From Fidelibacterota bacterium (GTDB lineage Bacteria; Fidelibacterota; Fidelibacteria; Fidelibacterales; DSDE01): a stretch of 5,944 nt of DNA. Under the pieces are notes generated by a model that was not told the origin of the DNA, did not search any database, and saw nothing but the letters and a program-made list of their open reading frames with translations. Below, piece by piece: positions 1 through 5,944 of the stretch. The stretch covers positions 1-5,944 of the forward strand of contig DSDE01000007.1 in assembly GCA_011049095.1 (NCBI GenBank). The letters are read 5' to 3'. How positions within the stretch are numbered: the stretch's first letter is position 1; each line of letters opens with the position of its first letter. The position numbers and the translations under genes were made by a program.

Positions 1-316
1 CAGGCCCCCAAACCCTTTTCTTTGTGCGGGTTTCAAAAGTCAGTTCTGGCTCAAATTGCAGCATTCCAAAAGCCTGGCTAAATAGAACCGGCCGCATAAG
101 CGGTAGATTAAAGACGATTGTTTGCCTGCCATTTTGGTGGATGGGAATATCGAGCTGAATATCGCCAACAGGTCCGCCTTTCACAGCTGCAGATGAGCCA
201 ACACACATTCTCAGATCATCATATCGGGCGCCAAACATAGCGTGAATGCTGAGACTTTGCCCAAAAATTAAAAAGGGAAACAAAGTTAAAATAGAAAGCG
301 CACTCGTTTTCTTCAT
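1..316 (-). CDS. Exported protein of unknown function, C-terminus cut off by window edge
   Basis: I do not recognise this gene; 105 residues are visible and the reading frame is open to the window edge. It begins MKKTSALSILTLFPFLIFGQ, a classic Sec signal peptide with a lysine-rich start and a hydrophobic core; cleavage is plausible after the Gly before Gln20 or after the Ala in SIHA (residue 26). The mature part contains GARYDD, VGSSAAVKGGPVGDIQ and LPLMRPVLFSQAF, followed by alternating polar and hydrophobic stretches that would suit beta strands, so an outer-membrane or periplasmic beta protein is possible but unproven. The start at 316 is preceded by GATGG five bases upstream. A second in-frame ATG at 325 would add three residues and lies only four bases after the kinase stop codon. 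Either start makes this gene the next member of the kinase operon. Confidence 0.75.
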   Translation of the reverse strand, partial: MKKTSALSILTLFPFLIFGQSLSIHAMFGARYDDLRMCVGSSAAVKGGPVGDIQLDIPIHQNGRQTIVFNLPLMRPVLFSQAFGMLQFEPELTFETRTKKRVWGP

Positions 317-329
317 TTTTTCCATCTTC

Positions 330-3300
330 TTATGATAGCTCCATAGGATTTACCGGCAGCGAGATAAATAATCGGGTATATTTCCCCAATTCGCTTTCTA
401 CTTCTAATTTACCTTTGTGCTCTTTGATGATATTATAACTTATGGTGAGGCCAAGACCAGTGCCTTCATGGCGCTCATGGGTAGTAAAAAATGGATCGAA
501 TATTTTATCAATAATATCCTGAGGAATGCCGACACCATGGTCTTCTACGATAATTCTAACGAATGGAATCTTATTAATTTTAATTGGAATAGCGCCAATA
601 GTGATAATTTTATTTGAATTTCCCTCTGGATAGCGCTGGTTTAGCGCCGTTCTGGCATTGCTAAGCAGATTGATGAGCACTTGCTGTATCTGCTGGTCCT
701 GACAATAGACAGGTGAGAGATCTTCACCCATTTCGAGCTCTATCGTAATTTGGTCGTGACGCATCATCGTGCTGATCAGGCTGAGGACAGCATCGATTAA
801 ATCTGGAATGGAATGGGGTTGAAACGGCTCCTGCTTTCTTTGTCTGGCAAAGGCCAGCAAATTGCGAATGATTTTAGCTATCCGGTTGCCTTCCCGTATA
901 ATTCCTTCGGTAAATGTTCTGATTTTGGGCTCCTCAATGCGATCATAAATCAACTGCGCATAATTAATTATGCCCATAAGCGGATTATTGATCTCGTGGG
1001 CCACACCACCAGCAAGAACGCCGATAGACTCCAATTTTTTCTGGTGACGGAGCCGGTCCTGCATCGCGCTCTGCTCTTCAGCCTTCAGTTTCTCTTCAGT
1101 GATATCAATTTTTATACCGATATAGTGGGTTATGCTTCCCCGCGAATCACGAAGGGGGCAGATTGTAGCACTTTCCCAATACAGTGTGCCATCTTTCTTT
1201 TTATTAATAAACTCGCCTTCCCAGTCATCACCCTTACTGATTGTTTCCCATAATTTTTTATAATGGGCTGCCTCTAGTCTTCCGGCATTGAGAATTCGGG
1301 GATTTTTACCTTTAGACTCCCTGGTACTGTATCCTGTCAGCTTGCAAAAATAGGGATTCACGTATTCGATGATGCCATCAGCATTGGTTATAATGATTGA
1401 CAGAGGAATCTGCTCAATAGCCATTTGCAGCTTACGAATTTCCTGTTCTTGAAAAACACGATCTGTAATATCCGATGTGATGACTAATTTGGCAGAGCTT
1501 TCAAAACTCTCATCCAGCTTTCCCCAGCGATTTTGAACAAATCTTAAACTGCCGTCTTTTCGAATTATCCGATATTCGAGGCGGTCTGGAAATTTACCAT
1601 TTTCCTCAGCCTTTTTAATCATTTCGGTGATATGCTGATGATCATCGGGATAGGCCATATCAAATATTGTCATTGTCTTTAATTCATCGGCGCTGTATCC
1701 GGTGAGATTGCACATATTCTCATTGACAAAATAGATTTTCTGATGCTCAATCAGCGCAATGCCATCGGGTATGCCACTGACAAGTCCCCGAAATGTGGCT
1801 TCACTTTTTTTAAGCTGCTCTTCGGCCCGTTTTCGGTCATCAATATTGAGAAGAATGCCATGAGAGCCGATAATCTGTCCACTTTCTTCATCTATAATAG
1901 GAATGGAATTATCACTGATCCATCGCCTTTTGCCGGAAGGCAGCTCCAGCTCCATATCTATATGAAAGTCTGATGTAAGCCCCTTGCGGAAAGCTTCACC
2001 CATCTCCTTTGTTGAAATGAAAGGTGTGCCCGGAAGCAATTCTGTGCGTTTCACCAGGGAAACCAGCATCCCTGGTGTAAACTCGTGGGGATGAATTTCC
2101 ACAAGCTCGAGAAGCCGGTCGCTGACATAGCTATACGTCATGCTACGATAATCGAGAATATAGGGTACGCCCTGAATATTCTCAATGCCTCGCTGATATA
2201 TCTTGTGGACTCTTTTTAGCTCGGCTTCGGATATACTGCGCTTGGTCACGTCATGGATGATACTGATAAACTGACTGCCTGCTTCGCTCTGGAAACTGGT
2301 GATTGAGATTTCCACCTCTTTTTCCTCGCCTGATTTTGTTATAAGTGTGCGGGAAAGGAGCTGTGAGTAATCGGCGCGAGGCTGCCGGTAAAATTGTTCC
2401 GCACCTTTCTGAATGCTTTCCACCTGCAGCTCTCTGGTTTTCTTTTGCAGAAATTCATCTCTGTTGTATCCAAAAAAATCGCAGGCGGCATCATTGACAT
2501 CAAGAATTTTTTCTTTATCATTTTCAACGATGATGGGCTCTCGGGCATCTTTAAAAAGAGCTGCATAACGGTTATTGCTTTGCAGCAGATTCAGCTCAAG
2601 ATTCTTTTGCTCAGTGATATCGCTGACCATTCCGATAAAACGCACGGCTTTGCCATCGGCCCCTTTTTGGGTGATTTTTCCGCGGTCAATCACCCAATAG
2701 ATGCGGCCATCTGCCGATAAAATCCGGTATTCTTCATTATAATCCGATGTTTTTCCCATGAGGTAACTGTGAAATCTTTTACAGACACGTTGGCGGTCTT
2801 CAGAATAGATAAGCTCTAGGTATTTATCAGCCGAGGCAGATTCGAGAGATTTATCATAGCCCAATTTTTTAACCCAATTAGGGCTGACGTGGATAATTCT
2901 GTTTCGAATATCGTAATCCCAGACACCATTTCCGGAACTGGTAATGGCAAGCTCCCAGCGGGTTTTATACTCTTCAAGCCGCTTACGCTCATTTTCTGAT
3001 GCGCTGCGGTCAATACCAATCATATCGTAGTAGCGAAGCTCCATCGCCTCATCCCGATGAATAAAAATCGTACAATTCAATGGAATCATCTGCTGGTCTT
3101 TTGTCCTGAGGCTAAGCTCTGTAGTAAAACTCTCAATTCCCCAGTCTATATTTTCTTCAATTTGCCGATTGAGCTTCTCGATGCTCCTTTCTTCTAAAAT
3201 GTCTTTTAAAAAGAGGAGTCCTGTTTTCTGCAGGAGTGGTGCAAAGCCATAGCGCTCAATTTGGGGGCTGGCATAAAGAATCGGCTGCTCATAGTCGCTG

Positions 3301-3773
3301 GCAACCCGCAGCAACAGCAGTTCGCTATGGCTGATGATATCCCGGGCGATGCTATTTTCGATCTTGACAAAAGCATTCCTGGTATTGTCGGTAACAATGC
3401 CAATAACGCCGCTTATTTTTCCATCTGCTATAAAAGCGCTTTTTTCCGTCAGCAGCTCTTCATAGGGCTCGCCCTCCTGATTGATATAAGAAAGGCGCTC
3501 TTTTTTACCGGATAAAATACGGTGGTCAATCTCTTTTTGCTGACTTCGGTCACGCTTGGGGAAAAGCGCCGCATCATCTATATTTTCAAGCGATGAGTCG
3601 GGAAGATCAAAGCGCTCCCGAAAAGAGCGATTCCCGTAGATATAAGCGCCGTTTTCATCCTTGACAAAAACGATTTGCGGCATAGTATCCAAAATCTGCT
3701 CCAGCATTGCCACTTTTTTTGTGAGCTTCTGCAGCTTGCTATCTAATTCTTCCATTTCACCTTGCTCTTTCAT
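330..3773 (-). CDS. Large cytoplasmic multi-PAS sensor histidine kinase
   Basis: This is a two-component sensor kinase of 1147 residues. About seven PAS/PAC modules are seen, at roughly residues 22-135, 145-258, 268-392, 398-515, 522-650, 656-775 and 783-897; PAC ends such as VSDITEQK (383-390) and IKIDITEEK (887-895) mark the borders. The dimerisation and phosphoacceptor region carries AGGVAHEINNP with His926. The ATPase domain has the N box NLLSNA (1035-1040), G1 box DHGVGIP (1078-1084), F box DPFF (1093-1096) and G2 box GTGLGL (1104-1109), so it looks fully active. No transmembrane segment, HAMP or receiver domain is present, which points to a soluble kinase reading intracellular signals and phosphorylating a regulator encoded elsewhere. 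The ligands are unknown. The ATG at 3773 has no clear ribosome binding site; the in-frame ATG at 3755 (residue 7) is preceded by AAGG four bases away and may be the real start. The stop lies 4-13 bases before the next gene. Confidence 0.95.
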   Translation of the reverse strand: MKEQGEMEELDSKLQKLTKKVAMLEQILDTMPQIVFVKDENGAYIYGNRSFRERFDLPDSSLENIDDAALFPKRDRSQQKEIDHRILSGKKERLSYINQEGEPYEELLTEKSAFIADGKISGVIGIVTDNTRNAFVKIENSIARDIISHSELLLLRVASDYEQPILYASPQIERYGFAPLLQKTGLLFLKDILEERSIEKLNRQIEENIDWGIESFTTELSLRTKDQQMIPLNCTIFIHRDEAMELRYYDMIGIDRSASENERKRLEEYKTRWELAITSSGNGVWDYDIRNRIIHVSPNWVKKLGYDKSLESASADKYLELIYSEDRQRVCKRFHSYLMGKTSDYNEEYRILSADGRIYWVIDRGKITQKGADGKAVRFIGMVSDITEQKNLELNLLQSNNRYAALFKDAREPIIVENDKEKILDVNDAACDFFGYNRDEFLQKKTRELQVESIQKGAEQFYRQPRADYSQLLSRTLITKSGEEKEVEISITSFQSEAGSQFISIIHDVTKRSISEAELKRVHKIYQRGIENIQGVPYILDYRSMTYSYVSDRLLELVEIHPHEFTPGMLVSLVKRTELLPGTPFISTKEMGEAFRKGLTSDFHIDMELELPSGKRRWISDNSIPIIDEESGQIIGSHGILLNIDDRKRAEEQLKKSEATFRGLVSGIPDGIALIEHQKIYFVNENMCNLTGYSADELKTMTIFDMAYPDDHQHITEMIKKAEENGKFPDRLEYRIIRKDGSLRFVQNRWGKLDESFESSAKLVITSDITDRVFQEQEIRKLQMAIEQIPLSIIITNADGIIEYVNPYFCKLTGYSTRESKGKNPRILNAGRLEAAHYKKLWETISKGDDWEGEFINKKKDGTLYWESATICPLRDSRGSITHYIGIKIDITEEKLKAEEQSAMQDRLRHQKKLESIGVLAGGVAHEINNPLMGIINYAQLIYDRIEEPKIRTFTEGIIREGNRIAKIIRNLLAFARQRKQEPFQPHSIPDLIDAVLSLISTMMRHDQITIELEMGEDLSPVYCQDQQIQQVLINLLSNARTALNQRYPEGNSNKIITIGAIPIKINKIPFVRIIVEDHGVGIPQDIIDKIFDPFFTTHERHEGTGLGLTISYNIIKEHKGKLEVESELGKYTRLFISLPVNPMELS
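2052..2077. repeat. Perfect 8-bp GC-rich inverted repeat inside the kinase gene
   Basis: CACCAGGG at 2052-2059 and its exact reverse complement CCCTGGTG at 2070-2077 flank a 10-base loop. The stem lies in the fifth PAS region of the kinase (about residues 566-574). It could form a stable hairpin in the mRNA, but no T-run follows on either strand, so it is not a typical terminator. A chance palindrome in coding sequence is possible. Confidence 0.5.
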
Positions 3774-3823
3774 TGCTTTTCATCTTAGGGAAAAATTGGG
3801 AGACATACAAATATTATTTGATT

Positions 3824-3852
3824 TTTATACAGTGATTCTCCATAGCCATTAA
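3824..3852 (-). promoter_or_regulatory. Possible sigma-70-type promoter upstream of the kinase
   Basis: On the minus strand, TATAAA (3829-3824) resembles a -10 box with five of six consensus bases. TTAATG (3852-3847) lies exactly 17 bases upstream but matches a -35 box at only three of six. Transcription would start near 3817, about 45 bases before the first kinase start codon. The surrounding gap (3774-3884) is AT-rich, contains no convincing terminator and is the only sizeable gap inside the minus-strand cluster. The match is weak enough to arise by chance in AT-rich DNA. Confidence 0.3.
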
Positions 3853-3884
3853 TCGGAATTAAATGCTTCTTAATGTTTAAATCT

Positions 3885-5048
3885 CTACTGATAGAGCTTG
3901 GCTCCTTTTGATATTGTCTTTTGGTAATTCCGTATCTCTGGTTCCCAATAATGGAGAATATGGCTGACCGGTCGTTTCTCAACAACAATGAGCCGATTCA
4001 GAATATCATCGCCAAATGTCTGTAAACAGCGTTTTGGCGAGAGAAGAAATTCATTGGGATACATGACCGCAGCCCCCCGAAAAAGAGTAAATAATGCCTC
4101 TATCGACCCTTCATCGGTGATGGAAAAAGCGCTGAATTCAGAAAGAGGACCAGGGTCTAAAACAATAAGCTCCAGGCCGCATTTACCTGCGTTTTCCCGC
4201 AGTAAATCTCGATGCAGCCTTTGGGCATCCAGCCAATCAGCGTAAATCAGCAATCGCTGCGTTTCTTTATGAAAAAAGCATTTGAGATTGCTGAGGGCAG
4301 AGAGGCGCAGAGGCAGGTAGTTGCTGATTCGTTGCGCTTTTTTCATATCCGGGTCTGCAAACTGCCCCAGATGGGGATAATTTTCCGGACTCATCTTTGA
4401 GGAATAGTTCAGGAGAGGAATTATCTGCAAAAGTTTATCTTCCAGGAGATGGTCTTTATAATTGAAATAGCGGGCAGATTCCCCAAGACTCAGGCCGTGA
4501 AAAAATGGCATTTCAAAGCGACTGCTGACGGGTCCTTGCATCTCTATTGCCGAAAAATAATTGGGGCGATCGAGAATAATGAGGGGCATATTGAGGCGAC
4601 CGGCAATGAGCATCAATATCCTGAGGAGCTCCAAAACCGGGTCATCGGCAGTTCCATTTATCTGCATATCCAGCAGAATATAATCAGCGGCGCGGAATTG
4701 GTAAGGCCTCAGATAGGGCTTTCTAAGGGCAATTGCGTGATAATTTTCCGATTTATATTGCTCCAGCAATTCCGGCGCCGGCCATAATGAATCATAGGCG
4801 GCATCCCGAAGAATAAAGAGCTGTGCAATCTCCAGAGCGCTGCCTTCCGCCACATCGAGAATGTGCTCACCAGCGAGTGTCTGGCTGCTGTGATTACAAA
4901 AGAGGGCTGCCTTTTTGCCGCGGACCGGATCAAAATTTTGGCGAATGAGATTATCCAGACCGGAATATACAATAAACGGCGATACTTGCCCAGAAAGCGA
5001 TGCATAGATAATTATCAGCACAAATGCAGTGCGCTTTCCAATAATCAC
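3885..5048 (-). CDS. Exported DUF1343/NamZ-family protein with degenerate active-site motifs
   Basis: The family includes NamZ (Bacillus YbbC), an exo-beta-N-acetylmuramidase that trims MurNAc from peptidoglycan fragments. Residues 1-20 (MIIGKRTAFVLIIIYASLSG) form a signal peptide. Family features follow in order: YSGLDNLI near residue 28, a GKKAALFCNHSS segment near 44, LLDMQINGTAD near 125, LDRPN at 159-163, FHGLSLGESARYFN at 183-196, YPNEF at 330-334 and a C-terminus ending in KLYQ. The length of 387 residues is normal for the family, so it looks full length. However, the usual GPEHG, DIQDVG-R, SPNMPT and EGRGTT motifs are not recognisable; for example, LFILRDAAYD stands where LFGPEHG is expected. 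Catalysis is therefore doubtful and a binding role is possible. I prefer the GTG at 5048, which overlaps the upstream stop as GTGA with GGGG six bases before it; an in-frame GTG at 5060 would add four residues. Family assignment comes from remembered family sequences, not an alignment. Confidence 0.72.
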   Translation of the reverse strand: MIIGKRTAFVLIIIYASLSGQVSPFIVYSGLDNLIRQNFDPVRGKKAALFCNHSSQTLAGEHILDVAEGSALEIAQLFILRDAAYDSLWPAPELLEQYKSENYHAIALRKPYLRPYQFRAADYILLDMQINGTADDPVLELLRILMLIAGRLNMPLIILDRPNYFSAIEMQGPVSSRFEMPFFHGLSLGESARYFNYKDHLLEDKLLQIIPLLNYSSKMSPENYPHLGQFADPDMKKAQRISNYLPLRLSALSNLKCFFHKETQRLLIYADWLDAQRLHRDLLRENAGKCGLELIVLDPGPLSEFSAFSITDEGSIEALFTLFRGAAVMYPNEFLLSPKRCLQTFGDDILNRLIVVEKRPVSHILHYWEPEIRNYQKTISKGAKLYQ

Positions 5049-5683
5049 AATGCGCCCCACTCTTTGAAAAAGCCCGCGTGCATCAGCGATTTGAGCCAGG
5101 CGCTATAATTTTGATTGTTATAACTGTAGTTGCCGGCGTATATATCCCGAATCTGCCGCACTTTTAGGGGGTCTCTGTCTTCAGCAGCAAAACTTATTGC
5201 TGAGTAAGAATCTCCAATCCGCAACTTTGCAAGCTCTGCCTCCATGTCGTCAAAGCGATATATCATTCGCACTTTTGCCACGGGAATCGCCACAATTTGC
5301 GGTACTTTGTCTGCCAGCTCTTTGACAAAAGCGGCCGCAGTATCGAGAAAAGAAAATTCATCATTATTAACAATTTCCAGTTTTTGGAAAAGTATCCTGA
5401 GCTGATGCTCTGAGATGGGAAATCTGGCTCTGAGAATCACTTGCCAAAGCTCCAGATCATTGCTTTCCAATAAAATTTTTATTTTTAGCTCATTACGGTG
5501 AAGGCGGACTTTGCAGTTGTGTACACTTTTGTCAGAAAGCAGATAAATCTCATTTTCGCTCCGCATTCTAAATGGTATATGCTGCTGAAGGCGAGATTGA
5601 AACTCATTGAGCCGAACATCAAAGGTGCGCCACTCCCAGTGCGGCATCTCATAATCCGGCTTCTCTTTGTCTATATATTCCAT
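5045..5683 (-). CDS. Hypothetical protein, possibly CYTH (triphosphate tunnel)-like
   Basis: This is a 212-residue soluble protein with no signal peptide or membrane segment. The pattern suggests a duplicated CYTH-like beta fold: WEWRTF (16-21) as first strand, EIYLLS (45-50), NCKVR (56-60), ELKIKIL (65-71), then FP and a helical middle, followed by AKVRMIYRF (136-144), MEAEL (147-151), ISFAAEDRD (163-171) and NQNYSAWLKSL near the end. Alternating Lys, Arg and Glu residues on these strands would suit a tunnel that binds phosphate-rich ligands. The canonical N-terminal ExExK motif is reduced to EWR, so triphosphatase or cyclase activity cannot be assumed. This assignment is an inference from strand pattern and may be wrong. 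The ATG at 5683 is the first after an in-frame stop and has no obvious ribosome binding site; Met13 at 5647 is a possible shorter start. The stop overlaps the start of the NamZ-like gene, so the two are probably translationally coupled. It is the first gene of the minus-strand cluster. Confidence 0.75.
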   Translation of the reverse strand: MEYIDKEKPDYEMPHWEWRTFDVRLNEFQSRLQQHIPFRMRSENEIYLLSDKSVHNCKVRLHRNELKIKILLESNDLELWQVILRARFPISEHQLRILFQKLEIVNNDEFSFLDTAAAFVKELADKVPQIVAIPVAKVRMIYRFDDMEAELAKLRIGDSYSAISFAAEDRDPLKVRQIRDIYAGNYSYNNQNYSAWLKSLMHAGFFKEWGAL

Positions 5684-5734
5684 CAGCGAAATTTAGCGGA
5701 ATTGATGCCCAATCGCAAATTATGTCAGAAATGA

Positions 5735-5776
5735 GCTTGAGGGTGAGGCTAAGGTTAAGGTTAAGATTGAGTTTAC
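5735..5776. repeat. Degenerate hexamer tandem array
   Basis: Seven consecutive six-base units fill 5735-5776. The two central units (5753-5758 and 5759-5764) are identical GGTTAA; the flanking ones, such as GGCTAA, GGGTGA and GATTGA, differ at one to three positions. Six of the seven fit GNBTRA. The array lies in the intergenic region between the divergent genes. It could be a decayed microsatellite or a set of binding sites; nothing in the sequence decides between these. Confidence 0.6.
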
Positions 5777-5837
5777 CCTGTGAAATGGCTTCTGATGAGC
5801 ATATTAAAGAGCTGATAATAGGTAAGCTCCCTGTGAA
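5776..5837. repeat. 9-bp direct repeat CCCTGTGAA in the divergent intergenic region
   Basis: CCCTGTGAA occurs at 5776-5784 and again at 5829-5837, 53 bases apart start to start, close to five turns of the helix. Both copies are followed by a related stretch (a TG two bases later, then TCTG a few bases on), which suggests a longer degenerate repeat of about 17 bases. Paired operator half-sites for a looping regulator are one explanation; coincidence or duplication is another. Confidence 0.4.
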
Positions 5838-5856
5838 GTGCATCTGTTAAAAGAAG

Positions 5857-5882
5857 TTTGATTGTATTATCTTCCAATCAAA
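5857..5882. promoter_or_regulatory. Perfect 8-bp inverted repeat next to the plus-strand ribosome binding site
   Basis: TTTGATTG (5857-5864) and CAATCAAA (5875-5882) are exact reverse complements around a 10-base spacer that contains TATTAT, a possible -10 box. The right arm runs into the AAAAGGAG ribosome binding site. As DNA this could be an operator over the promoter of the right-hand gene; as RNA it would be a weak AT-rich hairpin touching the ribosome binding site. No clear -35 box is visible. Confidence 0.45.
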
Positions 5883-5888
5883 AAGGAG
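5881..5888 (+). promoter_or_regulatory. Strong ribosome binding site for the right-edge gene
   Basis: AAAAGGAG ends five bases before the ATG at 5894, which is near-ideal Shine-Dalgarno spacing. It fixes 5894 as the start, because the overlapping ATG at 5889 meets a stop after four codons. Confidence 0.75.
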
Positions 5889-5893
5889 ATGAT

Positions 5894-5944
5894 ATGGATC
5901 TAAACAAAGAGAGTATTGGAAGCCGTGAAGCAGAGATGTATTCA
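5894..5944 (+). CDS. Start of a divergent plus-strand gene, cut off by window edge
   Basis: Seventeen codons are visible, translating to MDLNKESIGSREAEMYS, open to the window edge. The strong AAAAGGAG five bases upstream is the main support that this is a real gene. The N-terminus is polar with no signal peptide visible so far. Too little remains to name a family. It is transcribed away from the CYTH-like/NamZ-like/kinase cluster and shares the 210-base intergenic region with it, so shared regulation is possible. Confidence 0.65.
   Translation, partial: MDLNKESIGSREAEMYS

Larger units (their letters stand above)
5684..5893. other. Divergent intergenic region
   Basis: This 210-base stretch separates the minus-strand cluster from the plus-strand gene and must hold the promoters of both. 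Apart from the hexamer array, the 9-base direct repeat and the inverted repeat listed separately, I see no RNA gene or terminator. Open frames crossing it, including a 64-codon minus-strand one, show the low-complexity Leu-Asn pattern produced by the hexamer array and lack a convincing ribosome binding site, so I consider it non-coding. Confidence 0.6.

Noticed and set aside
813..1253. A 146-codon plus-strand open frame opposite the kinase.
   Set aside because: It is antisense to the conserved HisKA and last PAS region, and its protein shows no recognisable pattern; it is a shadow of the kinase frame.
3847..3875. CATTAA and TTAATG as an inverted repeat forming a terminator after the NamZ-like gene.
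   Set aside because: The arms are only six AT-rich bases with a 17-base loop and no T-run follows, so it is not a credible terminator.
3785..3988. A minus-strand frame that overlaps the end of the NamZ-like gene and continues through the gap, hinting at a frameshifted longer C-terminus.
   Set aside because: The NamZ-like protein already ends with the family's usual C-terminal pattern (WEPEIRNYQ to KLYQ), so no extension is needed, and the gap translation resembles nothing.
4449..4787. A 112-codon plus-strand open frame opposite the NamZ-like gene.
   Set aside because: The minus strand in this span carries the family motifs LDRPN and FHGLSLGESARYFN, so the plus-strand frame is a shadow.
5747..5770. 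GGTTAA repeats as a telomere-like or CRISPR-like element.
   Set aside because: Only two units are perfect, the length is 42 bases in total, and there are no spacers or hairpin ends; a short degenerate tandem repeat is the simpler reading.
5649..5843. A 64-codon minus-strand frame with a Leu-Asn alternating stretch.
   Set aside because: The pattern is the translation of the hexamer array, the frame overlaps the CYTH-like gene, and there is no convincing ribosome binding site.

Overview
The window comes from a Gram-negative-type bacterium, inferred from two proteins with export signals and an envelope-type gene cluster; I cannot name the taxon. A spirochaete or another lineage rich in multi-PAS kinases would fit, but that is only an impression. 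Base composition looks moderate to slightly AT-rich. No RNA gene, insertion sequence, CRISPR array or phage feature was seen.

Layout: nearly everything lies on the minus strand and reads from right to left. First comes a 212-residue protein that resembles the CYTH (triphosphate tunnel) superfamily (5683 to 5045). It overlaps by four bases (GTGA) with an exported protein of the DUF1343/NamZ family (5048 to 3885). After a 110-base AT-rich gap with a possible promoter comes a very large cytoplasmic histidine kinase with about seven PAS domains (3773 to 330). Immediately after its stop codon starts an exported protein of unknown function that runs off the left edge (316 to 1). At the right edge a divergent plus-strand gene begins at 5894 behind a strong ribosome binding site. 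The 210-base divergent intergenic region (5684-5893) holds a degenerate hexamer array, a 9-base direct repeat spaced by 53 bases, and a perfect 8-base inverted repeat beside the ribosome binding site.

How the genes may work together: the first two are very probably translationally coupled, and the kinase and last gene are nearly contiguous. All four may form one unit, with the kinase possibly having extra promoter input. The most unusual point is that the NamZ-like protein keeps the family's overall architecture but appears to have lost the motifs normally conserved around its active-site cleft. It may therefore be a binding or structural relative of the peptidoglycan exo-muramidase rather than an enzyme. 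The kinase has all phosphotransfer and ATP-binding motifs but no membrane segment, and no response regulator is encoded in the window, so its partner lies elsewhere. A shared envelope-related function is an inference from gene order only.
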